Shown here in pieces: positions 17,205-25,151 of a DNA stretch of 64,000 bases. Made by a program: the position numbers and the translations under genes. The notes beneath the pieces are model-generated. The model saw nothing but the letters and a program-made list of their open reading frames with translations. It had not been told where the DNA came from and ran no database searches. Each line of letters opens with the position of its first letter. The stretch's first letter is position 1. Source of the DNA: Hymenobacter roseosalivarius DSM 11622 (GTDB taxonomy: Bacteria > Bacteroidota > Bacteroidia > Cytophagales > Hymenobacteraceae); NCBI RefSeq assembly GCF_900176135.1, contig NZ_FWWW01000066.1, forward strand, positions 1 through 64,000. Reading direction: 5' to 3'.

Positions 17205-18530
17205 CTACACCGCGTCCGACAAGCTGGTGAAGGTAAAGTCCCGAATCTTCAAAGGCGGCACCAGATTGCCCCCCAAGCGTTGCGGTTTGCCAATCGCCTC
17301 AATATTATTCAGCATAATGATGGGGCTTTCATTAAAGCGGAAGTTCTTCACCGGGTGCTTGATCTTGCCGTTCTCGATGTAGAAAGTACCGTCGCGCGTC
17401 AGGCCCGTGTACAACAGCGTCTGCGGGTCCACGTCGCGGATGTACCAGAGGCGCGTGACCAGGATGCCTTTCTCGGTGCTCTTGATCATGTCCTGCACCG
17501 TTTGGGTGCCGCCCTCCATGATAAAGCCGTTGGGAAAAGCGGTGGGTGCTACGTTGTTTTTCTGGGCCCAGAAGCGCGAGTAGAACATGTTCTTCATCAC
17601 GCCCTTCTCAATCCAGACGGTGCGCTTCACCGGCAGGCCGTTGCCATCGAACACATTGCCCGGCGCTTCCGCATTGAGCGGGTCGGAGTAGATGGTTACG
17701 CGCTCATCGAACAGCTTCTGACCCAGCTTGTTGCCTCCTCCCTTTTTACTCAGAAAGCTGCGCCCTTCATCGGCCGAGCGGGCGTCGAGCGAATACATCA
17801 GGTTGTTGAGCAAGCCTTCATCGGAAACCAGCGCGGCCGGCTCCAGAATTACGGTGTACTTGCCCGGCTCAATGGCTTTGGCGTTCACGGAGCCAGCGGC
17901 TTTATCGGCCGCAATTTTGGTCAAGGCTTTGGCGTCGAGCTTGTTGGCGTCGGTGAAATCGGCCACGGCGTAGCCCGAGCCGGTCCCGTCGGGCGTGCGG
18001 ACGGTGATAGAAAAGTCGAGGTTGGTATCCTGCTGGTAGGCTTCGAGCCCTTTGCTGTTGCGCAGGGCCAGGAAGCTGGCGCCATCCTCCAAGTAGCCCG
18101 CGGCCGTGAGCTTGCGCTCCTGGCACAGGGCAATGCTGTCGGCGGCGGCTTTGGCCCGGAAGTCGGGCGTGATGCCGGCCGTGCTTTGAGCAAACGCCAC
18201 GGGCGTCAGGTACTGCTGCGGCCCCAGCAGCGGCACATAATCAGGGTCTTCGGGCGCGAGGCGGGCAATTTCCTCGGCCCGCTGCACGCAGCGGCGTAGC
18301 GTAGCTTCGTCGAACTCGTTGCAGGTGGCCACGCCCGAGCGTTTGCCAAAACCGGACTCCACCACCAACGACACGTTGTCGGTCGAGCCGGCGGTGCTCA
18401 CGTTGTTGCGGGCGTAGCGGATGTTGCCGCTGGTGCGCCCCCGCAGCGAAACAGTACACTCGTCGGCCTTGCTATAGCTCAGAACTTTCTTGAGAATAGT
18501 CTGAGCTTCGTCTTTAGAGAGAATGGGCAT
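17205..18530 (-). CDS. pmbA: PmbA/TldE-like protein, copy 1
   Basis: A 441-residue TldD/PmbA-family protein. It has the family N-terminal fold (LSYSKADECTVSLRG, then RRCVQRAEEIARLAPEDP near 85-105) and the C-terminal beta-barrel with ILVTRLWYIRDVDPQTLLYTG near 365. It lacks the HExxxH zinc site, so it is the TldE-type non-catalytic partner. No signal peptide is present. It pairs with the TldD gene upstream and closely resembles the second copy at 20431-21768 (for example the shared ends IRDFTFTSLSDAV). TldD/TldE complexes degrade unfolded peptides and mature peptide products. No such peptide gene is seen here. Confidence 0.92.
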   Translation of the reverse strand: MPILSKDEAQTILKKVLSYSKADECTVSLRGRTSGNIRYARNNVSTAGSTDNVSLVVESGFGKRSGVATCNEFDEATLRRCVQRAEEIARLAPEDPDYVPLLGPQQYLTPVAFAQSTAGITPDFRAKAAADSIALCQERKLTAAGYLEDGASFLALRNSKGLEAYQQDTNLDFSITVRTPDGTGSGYAVADFTDANKLDAKALTKIAADKAAGSVNAKAIEPGKYTVILEPAALVSDEGLLNNLMYSLDARSADEGRSFLSKKGGGNKLGQKLFDERVTIYSDPLNAEAPGNVFDGNGLPVKRTVWIEKGVMKNMFYSRFWAQKNNVAPTAFPNGFIMEGGTQTVQDMIKSTEKGILVTRLWYIRDVDPQTLLYTGLTRDGTFYIENGKIKHPVKNFRFNESPIIMLNNIEAIGKPQRLGGNLVPPLKIRDFTFTSLSDAV

Positions 18531-18567
18531 TGTGATTTGCTGATGTTGATGTGTGAATGCGTTACCT

Positions 18568-18690
18568 CACCCCTAGCCCCTCTCCTCCGGGAGAGGGGGA
18601 CTAGTTTCTAGCTTTTACTAGTGTCTAAAGCTAATTCCCCTCTCCCGGAGGACTTCGCGCCTCAAGCGAACCGTAGCTACGGGTGGGGTG
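18568..18690. repeat. Palindromic repeat between TldD-1 and PmbA-1
   Basis: GC-rich inverted repeat: CCTCCGGGAGAGGGG near 18584-18598 pairs with CCCCTCTCCCGGAGG near 18637-18651, joined by a spacer with CTAGT words. Outer ends (CACCCCTAGC and GGGTGGGGTG) pair loosely. It fills the gap between the TldD stop and the PmbA start. Confidence 0.75.
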
Positions 18691-18694
18691 CCCA

Positions 18695-20347
18695 CTATCC
18701 AATCTTGCGTGCCGTGTTAATCACGTTCACGCCATTAAAGCGCGTGGTCGAACTGCCGTGGCTCACGGCGCTGCTCTGCGAGGGCTGACCTTTGCCGTCG
18801 TTGAAGAAGCCCGAGAAACGGTAGTCGGACTCATCACAGATGGCGGCGCAGCTGTTCCAGAACTCCAATGTGTTAGTCTGGTACGCCACGTCTTCCAGCA
18901 TACCCGTGATTTTGCCTTTGTCAATCTCATAGAACACCTGACCACCAAACTGGGAGTTGTAGCGCTGCTGGTCGATGGAGAAGGAACCGTGGCCGGCGAT
19001 GTAGATGCCTTTGTCCACGCCTTTTACCATGTCGTCTACCGAGAGCTTCGCCTTGCCGGGCTGCAAACTCACGTTGGGCATCCGCTGGAACTGCACGTCG
19101 CTCCACGACTGAGCGTAGCAGCAGCCATCCGACTCATTTTGACCCACCATGGCGGCCTGGTCGCGGATTTTCTGGTAATCGATGAGCATGCCGTCCTTGA
19201 TGAGGTCCCACTTTTTGGTCTTCACACCTTCATCGTCATAACCCACCGCACCCAGCGAATTCGCCTGCTGCTTATCGGCTACGATATTCACCAATTTAGA
19301 GCCGTAGGGCTGCTTTTTGGCTTTCCATTCCAGGGTAGCGAAGCTGGTGCCGGCATAGTTGGCTTCGTAGCCCAATACGCGGTCCAGCTCCGTGGGGTGC
19401 CCCACGCTTTCGTGGATGGTCAGGCCCAGGTGATGAGGGTCCAGCACGAGGTCGTATTTACCGGGCGTTACCGATTTAGCGGTCAGCTTTTGCTTTACCT
19501 GCTTGGTAGCGGCCGTAGCATCCTCCAGGATGTCGTAGCTGTTTTTATAGCCTACCAGATCAGAGCCGGCGGGGCCAGCCACTTTATCAGCGGCTTTGGG
19601 CATCATGTACTCGTAGCCCATGCCCATAGGTGCGCTCAAAGCCTGGCGGCTGCGGAACTTGCCGGAAGCCCGGTCAATAGCGGTTACGCTGAACGTGGGC
19701 CAGATGCGGTGAATATCCTGGTCGATGTAGGAGCCGTCGGTACTGGCAAAGTACTTCTGCTCATTCACCTGGAACAAGGCTGAGTTGATGAAGCTGGCGC
19801 CATTTTCCAGGGCTTTCGCATTGGCACCCAACAGCAAGTCTACCTTTTGAGCAATGGGCACCTCGAAGGCATTCTGCTGAATGGGCGTCTTCCAGCTCAC
19901 TTCGCCGTGGCCTTTCACCGGAGCCAGCTTCACCTGCTCTTTCTGCACCTTGGAATTCGCTTTGGCAATCTGCACGGCTAGCTGGGCGGCTTTGGCTAAG
20001 CCTTCCTCACTTACCGTATTGGTGGCCGCAAAGCCCCAGGTGCCATTGGCCAGTACCCGCACCCCGGCCCCGTAGCTTTCGGTGCTTTGAATGTTCTGCA
20101 CCTGCTTCTCGCGGGTGAAAATGCCTTGGTTCAGGGAGCGGCCAATGCGTACATCAGCGTACGAAGCCCCTGCTGACTTAGCCGCGTTGAGGGCGGCGTC
20201 GGCCAGGCGCTTTTTCAGGGCTACGTCGGCGGCGGGCACCAGCAATTGCTCGGGCGTAACCAAATTGCCCCCCAGGCCGGGGAAACCGGGCAAGAACAGG
20301 GCGCCGGCCGCTAAGCTGGACATCCCGACAAAATCGCGTCGTTTCAA
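18695..20347 (-). CDS. tldD: TldD-like metalloprotease with Tat-type leader, copy 1
   Basis: A 550-residue TldD-family zinc protease. The catalytic motif HExxxH is present (LTIHESVGHPTELDRVLG, near residue 312-317). The N-terminus (KRRDFVGMSSLAAGALFLPG) has the form of a twin-arginine export leader, whereas E. coli TldD is cytosolic. The start is TTG at 20347, and the second copy uses TTG at the same place. About 80-90% of residues look identical to the copy at 21937-23586. The PmbA partner follows on the same strand without a leader, so if exported, the pair would need to leave together. Confidence 0.93.
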   Translation of the reverse strand: MKRRDFVGMSSLAAGALFLPGFPGLGGNLVTPEQLLVPAADVALKKRLADAALNAAKSAGASYADVRIGRSLNQGIFTREKQVQNIQSTESYGAGVRVLANGTWGFAATNTVSEEGLAKAAQLAVQIAKANSKVQKEQVKLAPVKGHGEVSWKTPIQQNAFEVPIAQKVDLLLGANAKALENGASFINSALFQVNEQKYFASTDGSYIDQDIHRIWPTFSVTAIDRASGKFRSRQALSAPMGMGYEYMMPKAADKVAGPAGSDLVGYKNSYDILEDATAATKQVKQKLTAKSVTPGKYDLVLDPHHLGLTIHESVGHPTELDRVLGYEANYAGTSFATLEWKAKKQPYGSKLVNIVADKQQANSLGAVGYDDEGVKTKKWDLIKDGMLIDYQKIRDQAAMVGQNESDGCCYAQSWSDVQFQRMPNVSLQPGKAKLSVDDMVKGVDKGIYIAGHGSFSIDQQRYNSQFGGQVFYEIDKGKITGMLEDVAYQTNTLEFWNSCAAICDESDYRFSGFFNDGKGQPSQSSAVSHGSSTTRFNGVNVINTARKIG

Positions 20348-20384
20348 GAAAGTAGAAGTTTTGAGTGAGGAGTAAAATGTAAGT

Positions 20385-20418
20385 ACAAAACCCGCCGGCC
20401 GTAGCCGACGGGTTTTGT
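20385..20418 (-). terminator. Hairpin terminator between the two TldD/PmbA modules
   Basis: 15-bp stem (20385-20399 against 20404-20418, one mismatch) with a 4-nt loop and TTTT in the closing arm. It lies 13 bp after the stop of PmbA copy 2 and 38 bp before TldD copy 1, and so probably separates the two modules. Confidence 0.75.
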
Positions 20419-20430
20419 AGTAATCAACCG

Positions 20431-21768
20431 CTAGACAGCGTCCGACAGACTCGTGAAGGTGAAGTCGCGAATCTTCAAAGGCGGCACCAGATTGCCCCCC
20501 ACGCGCTGGGGCTTACCGATGGCCTCCAAGTTGTTGAGCATAATAATGGGCGACTCATTAAAGCGGAAGTTCTTCACCGGGTGCTTGATCTTACCATTCT
20601 CGATGTAGAAGGTACCGTCGCGCGTCAGGCCCGTGTACAACAGCGTCTGCGGATCAACGGGGCGGATGTACCACAGGCGCGTGACCAGAATACCTTTCTC
20701 GGTGCCCTTGATCATATCCTGCACTGACTGGGGGCCGCCTTCCATAATCCAGCCGCTGGGGCGGGGAATGTCGGGGATGCCGGCTTTCTGGGCCCAGAAG
20801 CGCGTGGTGTAAAGGTTTTTTACCACACCTTTCTCAATCCAGGTCATTTTCTGCTGGGGGCGGCCATCGCCGGAGAAGGTGAGGGTCGGAATCTCCGCAT
20901 TGAGCGGGTCGGAATAGATGGTTACGCGCTCATCGAACAGCTTTTCGCCCTTCTTATTTCCTCCCCCTTTTTTGCTCAGAAAGCTACGGCCTTCGTCGGC
21001 GTTTCGGGCATCCAGAGCGCCCATCAGGGCTGCCAGCAGCGAGGCGTCGGTGTTGGCTACCAGCGCGGCGGGCTCCAGAATCACGGTGTACTTGCCAGGC
21101 TCGATGGCTTTGGCACCTACCGAGGCGGAAGCTTTATCGGCGGCAATCTGGGTCAGGCGGGCCGCGTCGAACTTGCCGGCGTCGTTGTAGTCAGCCGTGG
21201 CGTAGCCCGAGCCGGTGCCGTCGGGCGTGCGCACCGTCACGGAGTACTCCAGGTTAGTGGCCTGCTGGTAGGCTTCGAGGCCCTTGCTGTTGCGCTTGGC
21301 TACAAAGCCGGCTTGGTCGTTCAGGAAGCCCGCCGAGCTAAGCTTTTTCTGCTCGCACAGCTTCATGCTGGCGGCGGTTTGCTGGGCGCGGTAGTCGGGC
21401 GTAATATTGGCCGTGGCTGCCGCAAACGTGGCGGGCGAAGGAGCTAGGTATTTCTGAGCCCCCAGCAGCGGCACGTATTCGGGGCTCTCCGGCGCGAGGC
21501 GGGCAATTTCCTCAGCCCGCTGCACACAGCGGCGCAGCGTAGCCTCGTCGAACTCATTGCAGGTAGCAACACCCGAGCGCTTGCCAAAGCGCGACTCGAC
21601 GGCCAGCGACACGTTGTCGACGGCCCCGCTGGTCGAAATGGCATTGCGCGCCGAGCGCACGTTGCCGCCCGTAGTACCGTTGAGCGTGACTTCACACTCG
21701 TCGGCTTTGCTGTAGCTCAGCACTTTGGTCAGGATAGCCTGAGCTTCGTCTTTGGAAAGGATGGCCAT
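20431..21768 (-). CDS. pmbA: PmbA/TldE-like protein, copy 2
   Basis: A 445-residue paralogue of the protein at 17205-18530. ATG at 21768 (MAILSKDEAQAILTKVL) aligns with the start of copy 1 (MPILSKDEAQTILKKVL); a longer upstream frame to 21825 is not supported. Same family features: ATLRRCVQRAEEIARLAP, LSKKGGGNKKGEKLFDERV and RLWYIRPVDPQTLLYTG. Like copy 1 it lacks the HExxxH site and has no signal peptide. It lies 168 bp after TldD copy 2, separated by a 39-bp-arm palindrome. The pair is clearly a product of tandem duplication of the module. Confidence 0.92.
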   Translation of the reverse strand: MAILSKDEAQAILTKVLSYSKADECEVTLNGTTGGNVRSARNAISTSGAVDNVSLAVESRFGKRSGVATCNEFDEATLRRCVQRAEEIARLAPESPEYVPLLGAQKYLAPSPATFAAATANITPDYRAQQTAASMKLCEQKKLSSAGFLNDQAGFVAKRNSKGLEAYQQATNLEYSVTVRTPDGTGSGYATADYNDAGKFDAARLTQIAADKASASVGAKAIEPGKYTVILEPAALVANTDASLLAALMGALDARNADEGRSFLSKKGGGNKKGEKLFDERVTIYSDPLNAEIPTLTFSGDGRPQQKMTWIEKGVVKNLYTTRFWAQKAGIPDIPRPSGWIMEGGPQSVQDMIKGTEKGILVTRLWYIRPVDPQTLLYTGLTRDGTFYIENGKIKHPVKNFRFNESPIIMLNNLEAIGKPQRVGGNLVPPLKIRDFTFTSLSDAV

Positions 21769-21819
21769 GTATATGTTGTGGATGTACTGGTTTTGTGTGT
21801 GGATTTGCCCCCTGGTGGA

Positions 21820-21934
21820 CCCCACCCCTAACCCCTCCCCGGTGGGGAGGGGAACTAGTTTTCTAGCTCTTTATTCAGTTACCTATTTTCTAAAGCTAGT
21901 ACCCCTCCCCACCGGGGAGGGGTTAGGGGTGGGG
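21820..21934. repeat. Long near-perfect inverted repeat between TldD-2 and PmbA-2
   Basis: 39-bp arms (21820-21858 and 21896-21934) with one mismatch and a 37-nt loop. Each arm contains its own mini-palindrome CCCCTCCCCGGTGGGGAGGGG-like. The right arm ends 2 bp before the TldD stop codon. It encodes GEGLGVG-like nonsense peptides typical of interspersed repeats and has a T-poor flank, so it is not a standard terminator. Confidence 0.9.
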
Positions 21935-21936
21935 TA

Positions 21937-23586
21937 CTAACCAATCTTGCGTGCCGTGTTAATCACGTTCACGCCATTAAAGCGCGTGGTCGAGCTGCCG
22001 TGGCTCACGGCCGACACCTGCGAAGGCTGTCCTTTGCCATCGAAGAACGACCCGAACAGACGGTAGTCGGACTCGTCGCAGATGGCGGCACAGCTGTTCC
22101 AGAACTCCAGCGTGTTGGTCTGGTAGGCCACGTCTTCCAGCATGCCGTCAATCTTACCCTTGTTGATGGCGTAAAACACCGTGCCGCCAAACTGCGAGTT
22201 GTAGCGCTGCTGGTCGATGGAGAAGGAACCACGACCGGCGATATAAATGCCTTTGTCCACGTTCTTGATCATCTCATCTACGGAGAGCTTCGCCTTGCCC
22301 GGTTGCAGGCTCACGTTCGGCATGCGCTGGAACTGAACTGAATCCCAGGAATCGGCATAGCAGCACCCGTCGGACTCGTTCTGGCCGACCATGGCGGCCT
22401 GGTCGCGAATTTTCTGGTAATCAACCAGCACCCCATCTTTAATCAGGTCCCACTGCTTGGTTTTTACGCCTTCATCGTCGTAGCCTACCGCGCCCAAGGA
22501 GCCGGGCTGGAGCTTATCGGCCACGATGTTGACCAGCTTGGAGCCGTAGGGCTGCTTTTTGGCTTTCCAGTCAAGCGTGGCGAAGCTGGTGCCGGCGTAG
22601 TTGGCCTCGTAACCCAGTACACGGTCCAACTCGGTGGGGTGCCCCACGCTTTCGTGGATGGTCAGGCCCAAATGGTTCGGGTCGAGCACCAGATCGTACT
22701 TGCCCGGCACCACCGATTTAGCGGTGATTTTCTCCTTGGCCTGCTTGGCGGCCAGGGTGGCATCTTCCAGAATATCGTAGCTGTTTTTGTAGCCAATGAG
22801 GCCCGTGCCGGCCGGGCCGGCAATTTTCCCGTCGGCCTTAGGATTCATGTACTCGTAACCCATGCCCATGGGCGCGCTCAAAGCCTGCCGCGTCCGAAAT
22901 TTGCCCGAAGCCCGGTCGATGGCCGTTACGTCAAACGTGGGCCAGATGCGGTGTACATCCTGGTCGATGTAGGAGCCGTCGGTGCTGGCAAAGTACTTCT
23001 GCTCATTTATTTGGAAGAGCGCCGAGTTGACGAAGTTGGCCCCGTTGTCCAGGGCTTTGGCATTAGCCGCGAGCAGCAATTCCACTTTCTGGGCAATGGG
23101 CACCTCGAAGGCATTCTGCTGAATGGGCGTCTTCCAAGCTACTTCACCGTGGCCTTTCACCGGAGCCAATTTTACCTGCTCTTTCTGCACTTTGGAGTTG
23201 GCCTTGGCAATCTGCACGGCCAGCTGAGCGGCTTTGGCCAGGCCGGCTTCCGTCACCGTGTTGGTAGCGGCAAAGCCCCAGGTGCCATTGGCCAGCACCC
23301 GCACCCCAGCCCCGAAGCTCTCACCGCTGGCGATGTTCTGCACCTGCTTCTCGCGGGTGAAAATGCTTTGGTTCAAGTACCGGCCGATGCGTACGTCGGC
23401 GTAGGAAGCGCCGGCCGATTTGGCGGCGTTGAGGGCGGCGTCGGCCAGGCGCTTTTTCAGGGCCGGGTCCACGGTTTCGAGCAGGCGTTCAGGATCAACC
23501 AGGGTGCCGCCGAAACCTGGGAAACTAGGCAGGAATATAGCGCCGGTAGCCAGGCCCGCCAAGCCTACAAAATCACGTCTTTTCAA
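21937..23586 (-). CDS. tldD: TldD-like metalloprotease with Tat-type leader, copy 2
   Basis: A 549-residue paralogue of the TldD at 18695-20347, with HESVGH zinc motif in the same place and the leader KRRDFVGLAGLATGAIFLPS. Start is TTG at 23586. The family loop motifs (QNESDGCCYADSWDSVQFQRMP) and the last 20 residues (STTRFNGVNVINTARKIG) match copy 1. Divergence is concentrated in the leader and in the KxDG/KAADKVAG region near 225-235. It is the first gene of a four-gene leftward array TldD-2, PmbA-2, TldD-1, PmbA-1. Confidence 0.93.
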   Translation of the reverse strand: MKRRDFVGLAGLATGAIFLPSFPGFGGTLVDPERLLETVDPALKKRLADAALNAAKSAGASYADVRIGRYLNQSIFTREKQVQNIASGESFGAGVRVLANGTWGFAATNTVTEAGLAKAAQLAVQIAKANSKVQKEQVKLAPVKGHGEVAWKTPIQQNAFEVPIAQKVELLLAANAKALDNGANFVNSALFQINEQKYFASTDGSYIDQDVHRIWPTFDVTAIDRASGKFRTRQALSAPMGMGYEYMNPKADGKIAGPAGTGLIGYKNSYDILEDATLAAKQAKEKITAKSVVPGKYDLVLDPNHLGLTIHESVGHPTELDRVLGYEANYAGTSFATLDWKAKKQPYGSKLVNIVADKLQPGSLGAVGYDDEGVKTKQWDLIKDGVLVDYQKIRDQAAMVGQNESDGCCYADSWDSVQFQRMPNVSLQPGKAKLSVDEMIKNVDKGIYIAGRGSFSIDQQRYNSQFGGTVFYAINKGKIDGMLEDVAYQTNTLEFWNSCAAICDESDYRLFGSFFDGKGQPSQVSAVSHGSSTTRFNGVNVINTARKIG

Positions 23587-23727
23587 GAAGGTAAGGTTTT
23601 GGGAAGATGAGTGGAGAGGGAAGTTTAGGCAGAAATTGGGAGAAACTCAATTTCAAAGACAAAGAATGCCCCCCAGGGCTGCATTGAGGAAGCAGATTGA
23701 GGTTGACCGCCTTTTTGGAAAATTCCC

Positions 23728-24759
23728 TCACTTAATCAATCCCAGCAAATCAGCCGCGATGCCGGGCCAGGGCTGGTTTAGATCCAGCGTCACGACGCGG
23801 ACGGGGTGGCCGCCGAGCGTGTAGCGCAAATCCACTTCGCGGGCGGCGGCGGGGTAGAGCAAAATGCCTTCTAAAAGTTGACCGGGGGGCAAATTCTGAT
23901 TCTGCAAGTAGGCATACAACTGGTACAGGTGCGGCGCAATGAGGCGCTGCCGGTCGTAGCGCGGGCGCAGGGCGGCGTAGTAATACTTGGTGTCGAGGAT
24001 AATTTTGCGGTCGGGCGCTTCCAGTGTGGTGTCGGTTATCATGGCCGGCAGCAGGCTCAGATCGTCGGGCTCGTCAGCAGCGGCCTGCCAGCTGATGGTT
24101 TCCGATAACACCCGAAACCGGCGCTGCTCCAGACGGTAGAAATTTCGCACGAAGGCTTCAAACAGCTGGGCCATCAGCCGCTCATCGCGCCGAAAATCAA
24201 GAAAGCGCGCGGGGCCGTCGGCAGCCGGCTCGGGTAGGGCGCTGCGGTGCAATAATTCGCACACATTCAATAACAGCGCCTCATAGCCAACAGGGCGAGT
24301 GCGGCGCACGGCGCGCAACGTGTGGCCGCTCAGCGGCGTGGGGGGCAAATCGGTGGGGAATCGCCGCCGCACGGCCCGCAGTTCCTGGCGTAGTGAGACC
24401 GACACCTGCCGCGCCCGCCCCAACTGATCCAGCGCCCCGAGCAGCACGCGAGTAAAGGGCGTATCTGGCCCCAGCTCGTCATAAGCGCACACCGCCCGTC
24501 CTTGCCGCAGCAGGTCGCGCGACAGCGAAGAGTCCAGCAATACGCGTCCCCGCAGCTCGCCCAGTTCCTGCTCGCGCTCCGCGTACGCCTGCTTCAGCCC
24601 CCGCCCCAACAGCCGCCGCGTACCCAGCAGCAACACCCGCCCCAGCAGCTCCACCGGCTGATGAAACGCCGTGGCCTCGGTCGTCAGCCACGCTTCCGGC
24701 TCCGGCAAGCGGTTCCAGGCGTAGCAGAGCAGGTAGTACAGGTTTTGGATGGGAATCAT
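23728..24759 (-). CDS. mcrC: McrC-like nuclease subunit of a McrBC restriction system
   Basis: A 343-residue McrC-family protein. The N-terminus (MIPIQNLYYLLCYAWNRL) is typical of the family. The PD-(D/E)xK nuclease core is visible near residues 240-260 (MITDTTLEAPDRKIILDTKYY, Asp and Glu/Asp then DTK). In McrBC systems this subunit cuts DNA when the GTPase McrB translocates on modified DNA. It lies 392 bp after the McrB-like gene on the same strand. That gap is filled by a 100-bp-arm inverted repeat, so coupling of the two is looser than usual. Confidence 0.9.
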   Translation of the reverse strand: MIPIQNLYYLLCYAWNRLPEPEAWLTTEATAFHQPVELLGRVLLLGTRRLLGRGLKQAYAEREQELGELRGRVLLDSSLSRDLLRQGRAVCAYDELGPDTPFTRVLLGALDQLGRARQVSVSLRQELRAVRRRFPTDLPPTPLSGHTLRAVRRTRPVGYEALLLNVCELLHRSALPEPAADGPARFLDFRRDERLMAQLFEAFVRNFYRLEQRRFRVLSETISWQAAADEPDDLSLLPAMITDTTLEAPDRKIILDTKYYYAALRPRYDRQRLIAPHLYQLYAYLQNQNLPPGQLLEGILLYPAAAREVDLRYTLGGHPVRVVTLDLNQPWPGIAADLLGLIK

Positions 24760-24784
24760 AAGGATAAATGAAGGTCGTCATCTT

Positions 24785-25130
24785 TCAACGATTGGCCTCA
24801 CCCCCCGGCCCTGTTCAACGAGTGGCCTCACCCCCCGGCCCCCTCTCCAAGGGGAGAGGGGGAGCCAGGCGCTCGGCCTACGCGGCTACGTCGGCTGCTG
24901 CCTCCGCAACCGCTACCGTATAACTCAGATGGTTTCGCCGCGAAAGAAATTCAACGGCAGTAAACAGTCGCCCTAAAAAGTCTGGCTCTACAACCTGGTA
25001 GCAGTACCTGAGGCGACACCCGAAGGTGCTGCGTAGGCCGAGCGCCTGGCTCCCCCTCTCCCCTTGGAGAGGGGGCCGGGGGGTGAGGCCACTCGTTGAA
25101 CAGGGCCGGGGGTGAGGCCACTCGTTGAAC
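24785..25130. repeat. Long inverted repeat separating McrB and McrC genes
   Basis: Two arms of about 100 bp (about 24785-24884 and 25028-25130) are nearly perfect inverted copies, differing by about one substitution and one G indel. Each arm contains two tandem copies of a 36-bp unit (TTCAACGAGTGGCCTCACCC...) plus a CCCTCTCC/GGAGAGGG mini-hairpin. The inner 140 bp is unrelated on the two sides and holds no gene. It is likely a non-autonomous mobile or palindromic repeat. Confidence 0.85.
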
Positions 25131-25151
25131 CAGAGGCCAACGGGGCTGGTC

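Noticed and set aside
17280..19783. Two long plus-strand frames opposite the PmbA and TldD genes
   Set aside because: Both mirror third-position GC of the genuine minus-strand genes; the same shadow appears in the duplicated copy.
24796..25135. Repeats of short units between McrB and McrC as a possible CRISPR array
   Set aside because: Only two tandem units per arm, in inverted orientation, without regular spacers or cas genes.
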